DNA from: Hymenobacter monticola
GTDB lineage: Bacteria; Bacteroidota; Bacteroidia; Cytophagales; Hymenobacteraceae
Length of the DNA stretch: 64,000 nt
Assembly (NCBI RefSeq): GCF_022811645.1
Contig: NZ_CP094534.1
Coordinates: 2,542,001-2,606,000, forward strand
Direction of reading: 5' to 3'
In this document: in pieces, positions 17,231 to 25,972 of the stretch
Numbering within the stretch: position 1 is the first letter of the stretch
Layout of the letters: each line of letters starts with the position of its first letter
The notes under the pieces: generated by a model
What the model saw: only the letters and a program-made list of their open reading frames with translations
What the model was told of the DNA's origin: nothing
Databases searched by the model: none
Made by a program: the position numbers and the translations under genes

Positions 17231-17311
17231 GCTGCCCGTGGCGGTAGTGAGGGTGGGCAGCGGTGCCGAGCGTTAGCTTCGCGTCCTCTTCCCACCCTGT
17301 ACTACATCGAG

Positions 17312-18502
17312 TTGAAAATTTCGCCTCCGCCGGCTAGCCGGGTGCTGCCGTTGGTGGTGGCCGCGCAATTCGCCTGCACTTCGCTCTGGTTTGCGGGAAA
17401 TGCCGTGCTGCCCAGCCTGTTGCACGAGGCCCACCTGGCGGGCACGCCGCTCAGCACGGTGGTGTCGGCGGTGCAGTTTGGATTCATCGTGGGCACGCTG
17501 GTCTTTGCGCTGCTCGCGCTGGCCGACCGCATGTCGCCCTCTAAGCTGTTTTTGCTGTGTGCCATTGCCGGCAGCCTGTTCAACGCCGGCCTGCTGCTGC
17601 CGGGCCAGACCACGGCGTCGCTGCTGGGGCTACGGTTTGCAGTGGGGTTTTTTCTGGCCGGCATCTACCCCGTGGGCATGAAAATCGCCGCCGATTACGT
17701 GGAGGGCGGGCTGGGCCGCGCGTTGGGCTACTTGGTAGGGGCGCTGGTGCTGGGTACGGCCTTGCCGCACCTGCTGCGGCTGCTGGCCGCGGGCGAGGCC
17801 TGGCGCGGTGTGGTGCTGGGCACCTCGGGCCTGGCCCTGGCGGGTGGGCTGCTGCTGTGGTGGCGCGTGCCCGACGGCCCCTTTCGCCGCCCCGGCAGTC
17901 GGCTGCAGCCCGGCGCGGTCTGGCAGGTGTTGCGGAACAAGCCGTTTCGGGCGGCGGCGCTGGGCTACTTCGGGCACATGTGGGAGCTGTATACTTTTTG
18001 GGCGTTTGTGCCGCTGTGGCTGGCGGCGTATGCACAACGGCACCCCGGCAGTGCCCCGCTGGGGCCGGGCTGGGCGTTTGGCATCATTGCGGTGGGGGCG
18101 CCGGCCTGCGTGGCCGGCGGTTACCTGGCTCAACGCATTGGCAGCCGCCGCACGGCGCGGCTGGCGCTGGCCACTTCGGGTGCCTGCTGCCTGCTGAGCC
18201 CGCTGCTACTGGTGCTGCCCCTGTGGGCCTTTGGCGCCCTGATGGGCTTGTGGGGTATGGCCGTGGTAGCCGACTCGCCGCAGTTTTCAACGCTGGTGGC
18301 GCAGCAGGCGCCGGCCGCCACCAAGGGCACGGCCCTGACGCTGGTTACCTGCCTGGGGTTTGCGCTCACCATCGTGAGTTTGCAAGCGTTTGCGGCGCTG
18401 CACCCGCATCTGGACGCGCGCTATTGGTTCTGGGTGCTGGCGCCAGGGCCGCTGCTGGGCTTGTGGGCCACGCGCCAGGCAGATGCCCCCAGAATGCGGT
18501 AG
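17312..18502 (+). CDS. MFS transporter
   Basis: Seen: about 396 residues with 12 hydrophobic segments, e.g. LPLVVAAQFACTSLWFAGNAVLP at the start and LVTCLGFALTIVSLQAFAAL near the end. The loop FALLALADRMSPSK fits the MFS motif-A region and RFAVGFFLAGIYPVGMKI fits helix 4. Known: major-facilitator permeases of the inner membrane; this one resembles predicted nitrate/nitrite- or CynX-like carriers in layout, substrate unknown. No ATG exists near the natural start; TTG 17312 is chosen, GTG 17342 is an alternative. The frame is open much further upstream through the preceding secreted-protein gene, clearly a high-GC artefact. Confidence 0.8.
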   Translation: MKISPPPASRVLPLVVAAQFACTSLWFAGNAVLPSLLHEAHLAGTPLSTVVSAVQFGFIVGTLVFALLALADRMSPSKLFLLCAIAGSLFNAGLLLPGQTTASLLGLRFAVGFFLAGIYPVGMKIAADYVEGGLGRALGYLVGALVLGTALPHLLRLLAAGEAWRGVVLGTSGLALAGGLLLWWRVPDGPFRRPGSRLQPGAVWQVLRNKPFRAAALGYFGHMWELYTFWAFVPLWLAAYAQRHPGSAPLGPGWAFGIIAVGAPACVAGGYLAQRIGSRRTARLALATSGACCLLSPLLLVLPLWAFGALMGLWGMAVVADSPQFSTLVAQQAPAATKGTALTLVTCLGFALTIVSLQAFAALHPHLDARYWFWVLAPGPLLGLWATRQADAPRMR

Positions 18503-18564
18503 TGCGCGGGCTTTTGCTTAATCTTGCTTTCCGAGCCAATTGGTTGGCCGAAGCATACTTTTTT

Positions 18565-19167
18565 ATGAAACGCACTACCTTGTTTTTGGGCGCCATCCTC
18601 TCGCTGTTGGCGGCTGGCTGCAACCAGACGGCCCCCGTTACCTCGGCGCCCACCGCCACTCCCGAAACCGCAGCAACTCCCGCCGCCCAAGCCGATGCTG
18701 CTACTGCCACAGCCACCGCACCGCCCGCCGCCGCCGCTACCACAGCTGCGCCGGCCACTGCGCCCCAGCTAAAGGATGCCGAAACCCTCAAGCTGGCCTT
18801 CGCCTTCAAGCCCGCGCCCAACCCCGACGACCCCGCCCACCCGCGCACCAGCGCCCACCTGCTGCTGCAAGGCCGCAAGTCGCAGGACATCGACCTGGGC
18901 AAATTCGCCGGCAAGCCCGACGTGGTAGACGCCGCCAAGGCCAAGGCCGCCAACTTCCCGGCCGGCATGCTCATGGGCTTTCGCAGCTACCAGGCTGCCA
19001 CGGGCACTAGCCAGGACTTAGCCGTGCTGAACGAGGACGGCCGGCACCTGCGCATCGTGCAGCGCAAGGTGGAAGAAACCGCCCCCGAAGCCGGCACTTT
19101 CGAGACGTCCCGCGAAATTCCGCTGCCCGGCAACACGATGGTGGTGGTAGCGCCTGCGAAAAGATAA
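18565..19167 (+). CDS. Lipoprotein with Ala/Thr-rich linker, unknown function
   Basis: Seen: 200 residues from ATG 18565. Lipobox LLAAGC with Cys near 19, then a low-complexity Ala/Thr/Pro linker about 20-68, then a compact domain (LKLAFAFKPAPNPDD, HLLLQGRKSQDIDLGKFAGK, ending GNTMVVVAPAKR). No family recognised. The frame is open far upstream inside the MFS gene, but the lipobox fixes the start. It follows the MFS gene by 62 bases. Inferred: an outer-membrane or periplasmic lipoprotein. Confidence 0.78.
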   Translation: MKRTTLFLGAILSLLAAGCNQTAPVTSAPTATPETAATPAAQADAATATATAPPAAAATTAAPATAPQLKDAETLKLAFAFKPAPNPDDPAHPRTSAHLLLQGRKSQDIDLGKFAGKPDVVDAAKAKAANFPAGMLMGFRSYQAATGTSQDLAVLNEDGRHLRIVQRKVEETAPEAGTFETSREIPLPGNTMVVVAPAKR

Positions 19168-19189
19168 GGCAAAATGCGTAGGTTAGGGC

Positions 19190-19564
19190 ATGGAAAATTC
19201 CTCACTACTCGGCCCCATGAAGGGCGCCACGCGCCGCGAAGTCGGCGGCGTGCAGGTTGATGTCGTGCCCACCGGCAACGCCCGCGTGAAGCGCATTGTG
19301 TATCCGGTGGGCTTTCGCTGGTCGAAAAACCTGAAGGACATCGTGGGCACGCCACTCTGCACCCACGCGCATGTGGGCTTTCTGGCTAGCGGCCGGTTCA
19401 ATATTCAGTACCCCGACGGTGTGGTGGAAGAGTTCGTAGCCCCGCAGGCCGTGGCCATCGCGCCCGGCCACGACGGCTGGGTGGTGGGGGAGGAGCCCGC
19501 CATTCTCATCGAGTTCGACTTTGAAGGCGAAACCGTAGAGCGCCTAGGCCTGCGCCGCGGCTAA
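19190..19564 (+). CDS. Cupin-like protein
   Basis: Seen: 124 residues. The beta-barrel pattern THAHVGFLASGRFNIQYPDG and the later FVAPQAVAIAPGHDGWVVG fit a single cupin domain with possible metal ligands in THAH and GHD. No signal peptide. Known: single-domain cupins bind metals and small ligands and have many roles. Inferred: cytosolic, function unknown. It is 22 bases after the lipoprotein gene. Confidence 0.7.
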   Translation: MENSSLLGPMKGATRREVGGVQVDVVPTGNARVKRIVYPVGFRWSKNLKDIVGTPLCTHAHVGFLASGRFNIQYPDGVVEEFVAPQAVAIAPGHDGWVVGEEPAILIEFDFEGETVERLGLRRG

Positions 19565-19577
19565 GCCGACCGAACAA

Positions 19578-19647
19578 GTACCCCGAAGCTCCTGCTTCGG
19601 CTCGCGTCTGAATCGTTCAACGGGCCGAAGCAGGAGCTTCGGGGTAC
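19578..19647. repeat. Intergenic inverted repeat (GTACCCCGAAGCTCC family)
   Basis: Arms GTACCCCGAAGCTCCTGC... and its complement, 24 bases each with a loop of about 22, follow the cupin stop by 14 bases. It may act as the terminator of the 18.5-19.6 kb transcript. Confidence 0.82.
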
Positions 19648-19675
19648 TCGGCCTTTCCTAAATCCGGGCAGGCGG

Positions 19676-19683
19676 TAGCTTTG
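19676..19683 (+). promoter_or_regulatory. -7 element TAGCTTTG before the sigma-54 activator gene
   Basis: TAGCTTTG matches TAnnTTTG, 27 bases before ATG 19711. A weak TTT lies at the -33 distance. Confidence 0.45.
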
Positions 19684-19710
19684 ACGGGCCAAAACCCAAC
19701 AAATTCGCCC

Positions 19711-21063
19711 ATGCCCACCGGCACCCTGCTGCTCATCGACGACGAAGCCATGCTGCGCCAGGCCGTGGCCCGCACCCTGGAGCTGGAAGGCTACACCGTG
19801 CATCAGGCCCCTGATGCCATGCGCGGCCTCGACCTGCTACGCCAGCACGCCGCCGAAATCCTCGTGGTGCTGAGCGACGTGAAGCTGCCCGACGGCCGCG
19901 GCCTCGACCTGCTGCCCCGCTACAAAACCCTCGCCCCCTTGGCCGAAGTGGTGCTGCTGACGGCCTACGGCACCATAGCCGACGGCGTGCGCGCCATGAA
20001 GGAAGGCGCCTTCGACTACCTCACCAAGGGCGATGCCGACGACCAGCTGGTGGTAGTGGTGGAGCGCGCCGCCGAAAAAGCCCGCTTGCAGCGCCGCGTA
20101 GCCGATTTGGAGAAGAAAGTGGGCGCCCAGTACAGCTTCGATTCGATGATTGGCCACGCGCCGGCCCTAGAGCAGGCCAAGCGCCTGGCCCAGCGCGCCG
20201 CCCCCACCGACAGCACCGTGCTGCTAGAGGGCCCCACCGGCGCGGGCAAGGAGCTGTTCGCCCAGGCCATTCACCAAGCCAGCGCGCGGCGCAGCAAGCC
20301 CTTTGTGGCCGTGAACTGCTCGGCCTTTCCGAAAGATTTGCTGGAATCGGAGTTGTTTGGCTACCGCAAAGGGGCCTTCACGGGGGCGCTGGCCGATAAG
20401 AAAGGCTTGTTGGAAGAAGCCAGCGGCGGCACCATTTTCCTGGATGAGATTGGCGAACTAGAACTGAACGTGCAGGCCAAGTTCCTGCGGGTGCTGGAGA
20501 CGCAGCAGTTCACCAAGCTCGGCGACACCCGGCCCACCAGTGTGGACGTGCGCATCGTGGCCGCCACCAACCGCAACCTGCGCGAGGAGGCCGACGCCGG
20601 TAATTTTCGTCCCGACCTCTACTACCGCCTGGCCGTATTCATCGTCCCCGTGCCGGGCCTGAACGAGCGCCGAGCCGACGTGCCCGAGCTGGCCAATTAC
20701 TTCCTGCAGTTCTTCGCCGCCAAGCTGCGCCGCCGCCTGCGCGGCCTGGAGCCCGAGGCCCTGGAGCAGCTCGTGTGCCACGACTGGCGCGGCAACGTGC
20801 GCGAGCTGAAGAACGTGCTCGAACGCGCCGCCATCCTCGCCGACGGCGACACGTTGACCGTGGACGACCTGCCGCCCGAGTTCCACCACCTGCCGCCCGC
20901 GCCCGGCCTCGACGAGGCCACCGACCGCAGCCTGCGCACGCTGGAGCAGCGCCAGATTCGGCAGGTGCTGCTCGACACCGGCGGCAACAAGATGGAGGCC
21001 GCCCGCCAGCTCGGCATCGGCACCAAAACGCTCTACCGCAAGATTCAGGAATACGGCTTGTAG
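19711..21063 (+). CDS. Sigma-54-dependent response regulator (NtrC/AtoC type)
   Basis: Seen: 450 residues from ATG 19711. Receiver about 5-120 with LIDDE and SDVKLPDG carrying the phosphoacceptor Asp; AAA+ domain about 145-375 with Walker A GPTGAGKE, the sigma-54 contact loop GAFTGA, Walker B GGTIFLDEIGEL and arginine finger region; Fis-type helix-turn-helix at the end (NKMEAARQLGIGTKTLYRKI). Known: such proteins open sigma-54 promoters after phosphorylation by a histidine kinase. Inferred: because it lies directly before the kdp genes and no KdpE is present, it may be their regulator, paired with the kinase at 29321. Confidence 0.93.
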   Translation: MPTGTLLLIDDEAMLRQAVARTLELEGYTVHQAPDAMRGLDLLRQHAAEILVVLSDVKLPDGRGLDLLPRYKTLAPLAEVVLLTAYGTIADGVRAMKEGAFDYLTKGDADDQLVVVVERAAEKARLQRRVADLEKKVGAQYSFDSMIGHAPALEQAKRLAQRAAPTDSTVLLEGPTGAGKELFAQAIHQASARRSKPFVAVNCSAFPKDLLESELFGYRKGAFTGALADKKGLLEEASGGTIFLDEIGELELNVQAKFLRVLETQQFTKLGDTRPTSVDVRIVAATNRNLREEADAGNFRPDLYYRLAVFIVPVPGLNERRADVPELANYFLQFFAAKLRRRLRGLEPEALEQLVCHDWRGNVRELKNVLERAAILADGDTLTVDDLPPEFHHLPPAPGLDEATDRSLRTLEQRQIRQVLLDTGGNKMEAARQLGIGTKTLYRKIQEYGL

Positions 21064-21082
21064 CGCCGCTTTCCACCTGCTC

Positions 21083-21130
21083 AAACCGGGTTATTCTGAC
21101 CGTCGCACCGGGTCAGAATGACCCGGTTTT
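21083..21130 (+). terminator. Terminator-like hairpin after the sigma-54 activator
   Basis: AAACCGGGTTATTCTGACC pairs with GGGTCAGAATGACCCGGTTTT around a short loop; a short T-run follows. It separates the activator from the kdp genes, so kdp probably has its own promoter. Confidence 0.75.
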
Positions 21131-21203
21131 CTGCGTTTGGGTCGGAATTAGATTTAGGAGATGTGAAAATTTAGATCTGATTATCAGTGCGGTAAAGGAT
21201 TTT

Positions 21204-21218
21204 TGGGCGCATGGTAGC
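21204..21218 (+). promoter_or_regulatory. Candidate sigma-54 (-24/-12) promoter upstream of kdp
   Basis: TGGGCGCATGGTAGC has the GG and GC of a sigma-54 promoter at the right distance (TGG, N9, TNGC). Other consensus positions match poorly. The location, 56 bases before the first small ORF and just after a sigma-54 activator gene, is suggestive. Inference only. Confidence 0.35.
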
Positions 21219-21273
21219 GCAGTTGGGCCCGGATTGGTAATGGGATTCGGGCAACCTCACAAAGTACCCGCTG

Positions 21274-21369
21274 ATGCACCCGCTCCTGATGATTCCGCTG
21301 CTCACTGCCGCTGGCCTGGCCGGCTTCTGGCTCTTCTACAAATCGGTCGATTTTTTCGACCACCTCTAA
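21274..21369 (+). CDS. 31-residue membrane peptide upstream of kdpF
   Basis: Seen: ATG 21274 to TAA 21369. One hydrophobic helix (LLMIPLLTAAGLAGFWLFY) followed by the acidic-aromatic tail KSVDFFDHL. It ends 12 bases before kdpF. No family name recognised; its position and single-helix form suggest a second small Kdp-associated subunit. A gene call this short rests mainly on context. Confidence 0.55.
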   Translation: MHPLLMIPLLTAAGLAGFWLFYKSVDFFDHL

Positions 21370-21381
21370 CCCCGCTTTGCC

Positions 21382-21462
21382 ATGATGCTCACTCTGCTTT
21401 TCCTCTCCCTGGCCACATTCGGCTACCTGTGCTACGTGCTGCTGAAACCGGAGAAATTCTGA
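21382..21462 (+). CDS. kdpF: Potassium-transporting ATPase small subunit KdpF
   Basis: Seen: 26 residues, ATG 21382 to TGA 21462, a single transmembrane helix with the ending YVLLKPEKF that is typical of KdpF. Known: KdpF stabilises the KdpABC complex in the inner membrane. It lies 48 bases before kdpA. Confidence 0.85.
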   Translation: MMLTLLFLSLATFGYLCYVLLKPEKF

Positions 21463-21509
21463 TGTAAGGGACTGACACGGCCCCTACGATGCCCTCAATA
21501 CACTTAATC

Positions 21510-23210
21510 ATGAACAAAGAACTTCTCGGCCTCCTCGTCATCTTCGGCAGCACCATGCTGCTGGCGCTGCCGCTGGGCCGCTACCTGGCCACCGTGTACC
21601 GGGGCGATAAGAGCTGGACCGATTTCCTGGCGCCGCTGGAGCGGCTGCTGTTTCGGGCTGCTGGCATCGACGCCAACCGGGGCATGACCTGGCAGCAGCA
21701 CCTGATGGCGCTACTCACCATCAACCTGGCCTGGTTCCTGTGGGCGATGGCGGTGTTTTGCCTGCAAGGCAGCCTGCCGCTCAACCCCGACCACAACCCG
21801 AGCATGACGCCCGACCAGGCCTTCAACACGGCCATTTCTTTTTTGGTGAACTGCAATTTGCAGCACTACTCGGGCGAGTCGGGCGCGACGTACTTCTCGC
21901 AGCTGTTTGCCATTACGTTCCTGCAATTTGTGACGGCGGCTACCGGCATGGCGGCCTGCGTGGTGGTGTTCAATGCCCTGAAAGAGGGCACTACGGAGAA
22001 GCTGGGCAACTTCTACAACTACTTCGTGAAGAGCATCACCCGCGTGCTGCTGCCCGTTGCCACGGTGGTGGCGTTGGTGCTGGTGTTCCAGGGCACGCCC
22101 ATGAACTGGGGCGGCAAGGCCAGCCTCGTGACGGTGCAGGGCGACTCGGTGAGCGTAAGCCGGGGGCCGGCGGCGGCCATGATTGCCATCAAAGAACTGG
22201 GCACCAACGGCGGGGGATTTTTCGGGGCCAATTCGGCCCACCCGCTCGAAAACCCCACCTACCTGACTAATGCCGTCGAGAATTTTGCGCTGGTGCTTAT
22301 TCCGCTGGCGATGGTGTTTGCCTTCGGCTACTACCTGAAGCGGCCCAAGCTCTCCTACATGGTGATGGGGGTGATGACGGTGGGCTTTCTCATGCTGCTG
22401 GCGCCCACGGTGTACTATGAAATGCACGGCAACCCCGCCATCGCGCAGATGGGCGCCGACCAGCGCCTGGGCGCGATGGAAGGCAAGGAGGTGCGCTTCG
22501 GCGCGGCGGCCTCGGCCTACTGGGGCATCACCAATACCGTCATTTCCTGCGGCTCAGTGAACTCCATGCACGACTCGCACATGCCCATCTCGGGCATGGC
22601 CGAGCTGCTGGGCATGATGACCAACGCCTTCTACGGCGGGGTGGGCGTGGGCTTTCTCAACTTCTTCGTGTTCGTCATCATCGCCGTGTTTATCTCGGGG
22701 CTGATGGTGGGGCGCACGCCGGAGTTGCTGGGCAAGAAGATTGAGGCGCGGGAGATGAAAATTGCCATCATCGTGGCCCTGCTGCACCCGCTGCTGATTC
22801 TGGCCGGCACGGCCCTGTCGGCCCACCTCTACGCTGGCAACCCCACCGAATACGTCGGCTGGTTGGCCAACCCCGGCTACCACGGCTTCTCGGAGATGCT
22901 GTATGAATTCACCTCCTCGGCCGCCAACAACGGCTCCGGCTTCGAGGGCCTGGGCGACAACACGCCCTGGTGGAACATCTCGACCGGCGTGGTGATGCTG
23001 CTGGCCCGCTACCTGCCCATCATCGGTCCGGTGGCCATTGCGGGGCTGCTGGCCCGCAAGAAGTATATTCCCGAAAGCGCCGGCACCCTGCGCGTCGACA
23101 CGGCCACCTTCGGCGTGATGGTCTTCTTCGTGATTTGGATTATCGCGGCGCTGGCCTTCTTCCCCGCGTTGGCCCTGGGCCCGCTGGCCGAGCATTTCAC
23201 GCTGTACTAA
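21510..23210 (+). CDS. kdpA: Potassium-transporting ATPase channel subunit KdpA
   Basis: Seen: 566 residues from ATG 21510 (MNKELLGLLVIF); E. coli KdpA is 557. Selectivity-filter-like repeats include FLVNCNLQHYSGESG, ELGTNGGGFFGANSAHPLENP, TVISCGSVNSMHDS and TSSAANNGSGFEGL. About ten hydrophobic segments. Known: KdpA is the K+-selective channel-like subunit of the KdpFABC pump in the inner membrane. An ATG 21 bases upstream (MPSIHLI) is in frame but less likely. kdpB follows after 131 bases holding an inverted repeat. Confidence 0.95.
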   Translation: MNKELLGLLVIFGSTMLLALPLGRYLATVYRGDKSWTDFLAPLERLLFRAAGIDANRGMTWQQHLMALLTINLAWFLWAMAVFCLQGSLPLNPDHNPSMTPDQAFNTAISFLVNCNLQHYSGESGATYFSQLFAITFLQFVTAATGMAACVVVFNALKEGTTEKLGNFYNYFVKSITRVLLPVATVVALVLVFQGTPMNWGGKASLVTVQGDSVSVSRGPAAAMIAIKELGTNGGGFFGANSAHPLENPTYLTNAVENFALVLIPLAMVFAFGYYLKRPKLSYMVMGVMTVGFLMLLAPTVYYEMHGNPAIAQMGADQRLGAMEGKEVRFGAAASAYWGITNTVISCGSVNSMHDSHMPISGMAELLGMMTNAFYGGVGVGFLNFFVFVIIAVFISGLMVGRTPELLGKKIEAREMKIAIIVALLHPLLILAGTALSAHLYAGNPTEYVGWLANPGYHGFSEMLYEFTSSAANNGSGFEGLGDNTPWWNISTGVVMLLARYLPIIGPVAIAGLLARKKYIPESAGTLRVDTATFGVMVFFVIWIIAALAFFPALALGPLAEHFTLY

Positions 23211-23216
23211 GCTGCC

Positions 23217-23311
23217 GTAGCGTGGACTCTGCGAGTCCGCGCCCGCCCGAACGACACCCCAACAATACCTGACCAGCGCTTGAAAACGCGGACTCGCAGA
23301 GTCCACGCTAC
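23217..23311. repeat. Intergenic inverted repeat, GTAGCGTGGACTCTGCGAG family
   Basis: Arms GTAGCGTGGACTCTGCGAG... and its complement, 25 bases each, around a loop of about 45. It lies between kdpA and kdpB in the operon. The same element, with a shorter loop, is at 31117-31189, and a decayed copy seems to lie at 29141-29236. Confidence 0.9.
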
Positions 23312-23341
23312 ACCGCTACGGCCTTTTCGCTGACACTTTCC

Positions 23342-25387
23342 ATGGCAACTCCATCTCAATCCCTCTTTCAACCCGCGCTGGTCCGTGAGGCCGTCGGCCA
23401 GGCCTTCGTCAAGCTCGACCCGCGCACCATGTTTCGCAACCCGGTGATGTTCACCGTGGAAATCGGCACGGTGGTCATGTTTTTCGTCACCCTCGGCCTG
23501 CTCTTTAACCCCGATGCGGCGCAGGGCAGCTTCGGCTACAATTTTACCGTATTTGTGGTGCTGTTTCTGACCTTGCTGTTTGCCAACTTCGCCGAGGCCA
23601 TTGCCGAGGCCCGCGGCAAGGCCCAGGCCGATTCGCTCCGCAAAACCCGGCAGGACACACCCGCCAACGTGCGCCTCGACAATGGGCAGATGCAACAGGT
23701 CAGCTCGGCCCGGTTACAAAAAGGGCAGATTTTCGTGGTCGAAGCCGGGGAGATTATTCCCACCGACGGCGAGATTATCGAAGGGCTGGCCACGATTGAC
23801 GAGTCGGCCATTACCGGCGAGTCCGCGCCCGTGATTCGCGAAGCCGGCGGCGATAAGTCGTCGGTGACTGGGGGCACGAAGGTGCTCTCCGACCGTATTG
23901 TGGTGCAGGTGACCACGGCCCCCGGCGAGTCGTTTCTCGACAAGATGATTGCGCTGGTAGAAGGTGCTTCGCGTCAGAAAACACCCAACGAAATTGCCCT
24001 CACCATCCTGCTGGCGGGCTTCACGCTTGTGTTCGTGATTGTGTGCGTGACCTTGCAGCCTTTTGCCGAATACTCGAAGACGCCCATTGCGGTGGCCTCG
24101 TTCATTGCCCTGTTTGTGTGTTTGATTCCGACCACCATCGGCGGGCTGCTCTCGGCCATCGGCATCGCGGGCATGGACCGGGCGCTGCGGGCCAACGTCA
24201 TCACCAAGAGCGGCAAAGCCGTGGAAACGGCCGGCGACGTGGACGTGCTGCTGCTCGACAAAACCGGCACCATCACCATCGGCAACCGCAAGGCCACGCA
24301 CTTCTGGCCCGCGCCGGGCGTGGCCATGCCGGCGTTTATTGAGGCCGCCACCCTCAGCTCGCTCACCGATGAAACGCCCGAAGGCAAGAGCATTGTGGAG
24401 CTGGCCCGCGACAACAAGGTGGACCCGCAGCAGCTGCAAAGCCAACTGGCCGGGGCCGAGCTCATCAAGTTCACGGCCGAAACCCGGAGCAGCGGCGTGA
24501 CGCTGGCCAGCGGCACCCGCCTGCGCAAGGGCGCAGCCGACGCCATGCGCCGCCTGGCCGAAGCCGCCGGCCAAGCCTACCCCAACGAGGTGGCCGAGCG
24601 GGTGCAAACCGTGGCCAAAAACGGCGGCACTCCGCTGGTGCTGAGCGAAAACGACCGGGTGCTGGGCGTGGTGGAGCTGCAGGACATCATCAAGCCCGGC
24701 ATTCAGGAGCGGTTTGCGCGGCTGCGCAACATGGGCATCAAGACGGTGATGGTGACCGGCGACAACCCGCTCACGGCCAAATTCATCGCCGAAAAAGCCG
24801 GCGTCGACGACTTCATTGCCGAAGCCAAGCCGGAGGACAAGATGCAGTACATCCGGGCCGAGCAGCAGCAGGGCAAGCTGGTGGCCATGATGGGCGACGG
24901 CACCAACGACGCGCCCGCTCTGGCCCAGGCCGATGTGGGGGTGGCCATGAACTCGGGTACCCAGGCCGCCAAAGAAGCCGGCAACATGGTGGACCTCGAC
25001 AACGACCCCACCAAACTCATCGAAGTAGTCGAAATCGGCAAGCAGCTGCTGATGACGCGCGGCACTTTGACGACGTTTTCGATTGCGAACGACGTGGCCA
25101 AGTACTTCGCCATTGTGCCGGCGCTGTTTATGGTGGCGATTCCGGCCCTGGGCGCGCTGAACGTGATGGGCCTGAAGTCGCCGCAGTCGGCCATCCTCTC
25201 GGCCGTCATTTTCAACGCCCTCATCATCCCGGCCCTGGTGCCGCTGGCGTTGAAAGGCGTGGCCTACAAGCCCGTCGGCGCCTCGGCCCTGCTGCGCCGC
25301 AACCTGCTGATTTATGGCCTGGGCGGGGTGGTGGTGCCCTTTATTGGGATTAAGATTTTGGACTTGGTGGTGGGGATGTTTTTGTAA
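23342..25387 (+). CDS. kdpB: Potassium-transporting P-type ATPase subunit KdpB
   Basis: Seen: 681 residues. Phosphorylation motif D306-KTGT, actuator loop T158-GES with the regulatory Ser at 161, and the hinge motif [19 protein letters not shown]. These lie one residue from the E. coli positions (D307, S162). Hydrophobic segments sit at about 35-80, 215-275 and 570-680. Known: catalytic subunit of KdpFABC, hydrolysing ATP to drive K+ uptake. The last 76 bases overlap the opposite-strand gene 25312-25944. kdpC follows only after that gene. Confidence 0.96.
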   Translation: MATPSQSLFQPALVREAVGQAFVKLDPRTMFRNPVMFTVEIGTVVMFFVTLGLLFNPDAAQGSFGYNFTVFVVLFLTLLFANFAEAIAEARGKAQADSLRKTRQDTPANVRLDNGQMQQVSSARLQKGQIFVVEAGEIIPTDGEIIEGLATIDESAITGESAPVIREAGGDKSSVTGGTKVLSDRIVVQVTTAPGESFLDKMIALVEGASRQKTPNEIALTILLAGFTLVFVIVCVTLQPFAEYSKTPIAVASFIALFVCLIPTTIGGLLSAIGIAGMDRALRANVITKSGKAVETAGDVDVLLLDKTGTITIGNRKATHFWPAPGVAMPAFIEAATLSSLTDETPEGKSIVELARDNKVDPQQLQSQLAGAELIKFTAETRSSGVTLASGTRLRKGAADAMRRLAEAAGQAYPNEVAERVQTVAKNGGTPLVLSENDRVLGVVELQDIIKPGIQERFARLRNMGIKTVMVTGDNPLTAKFIAEKAGVDDFIAEAKPEDKMQYIRAEQQQGKLVAMMGDGTNDAPALAQADVGVAMNSGTQAAKEAGNMVDLDNDPTKLIEVVEIGKQLLMTRGTLTTFSIANDVAKYFAIVPALFMVAIPALGALNVMGLKSPQSAILSAVIFNALIIPALVPLALKGVAYKPVGASALLRRNLLIYGLGGVVVPFIGIKILDLVVGMFL

Positions 25388-25944
25388 AAGACTTCGGTAA
25401 AGCAAAAGTCCCGCGCAATGACGTAGCCCTCGCCGATAAGCAGCAGGTGGAAGGATGGTGTAACTGGTATGTCCTCACTGAGGCCGCCAATACTATAAGT
25501 TGACGCTCCATACTCCGTGCAAGTCGCGATGACATCTTTTGCAATTGTCACAGGGGCATCTTCCAATAACATTCCCGACCCATCAGTCAGGTTTTTGCGG
25601 AGCAGATTTTCGCTGCCTTCCCCTCTTCCAAATAACACGCAACGCCAATCACGCCACCCCTGAAAGCCGGCATGAATTCGCGCTTGAATCTTGAGAAAGA
25701 GTCCCTCCGGGTCTTGCGGCTTTGAATTGATATACACAGTAGCACTGCGGCTATTGTATTTCAGAAGCAATGGATGCTGTGAGTAACTGACAAACTCCCC
25801 TCGCATACCTGGCCTAAGACGTGCTTCTGCTTTCTCCAAATAATCGACGCGGTAATACTTCCCAAGTATTGTGAGAACCGCAAAAGTGGTTTGCGCTACC
25901 ATGACGGTAACTACTTGATTATTTGAAATCGGGGCTTCGAGCAT
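25312..25944 (-). CDS. Hypothetical protein encoded antisense between kdpB and kdpC
   Basis: Seen: 210 residues from ATG 25944, no signal peptide or membrane helix, mixed alpha/beta pattern ([40 protein letters not shown]). Base and codon use are visibly more AT-rich than the kdp genes on both sides. The last 25 codons run antisense into kdpB and end Pro-rich, so the natural C-terminus was perhaps lost on insertion. No family recognised. A -7-like TAATTTTG on the minus strand (25949-25956) lies 5 bases before the ATG. Inferred: a horizontally acquired cargo gene inserted into the operon. Confidence 0.65.
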   Translation of the reverse strand: MLEAPISNNQVVTVMVAQTTFAVLTILGKYYRVDYLEKAEARLRPGMRGEFVSYSQHPLLLKYNSRSATVYINSKPQDPEGLFLKIQARIHAGFQGWRDWRCVLFGRGEGSENLLRKNLTDGSGMLLEDAPVTIAKDVIATCTEYGASTYSIGGLSEDIPVTPSFHLLLIGEGYVIARDFCFTEVFYKNIPTTKSKILIPIKGTTTPPRP

Positions 25945-25972
25945 AAATCAAAATTACATCTGTAGCAACCCC

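Noticed and set aside
16886..18502. One long gene running from the secreted-protein region through the MFS carrier
   Set aside because: The frame is open only because of GC bias; a signal-peptide protein with its own terminator occupies the first part in another frame.
17557..19167. Fused reading frame over the MFS gene and lipoprotein
   Set aside because: The lipoprotein has its own signal peptide and lipobox at 18565; upstream codons are shadow sequence of the MFS gene.
21212..21226. Second sigma-54-like match TGGTAGCGCAGTTGG
   Set aside because: Lacks the GC at -12 that is the most conserved part of such promoters.
23714..25405. 563-codon open frame antisense to kdpB
   Set aside because: Mirror of kdpB codons; composition and lack of motifs mark it as a shadow.
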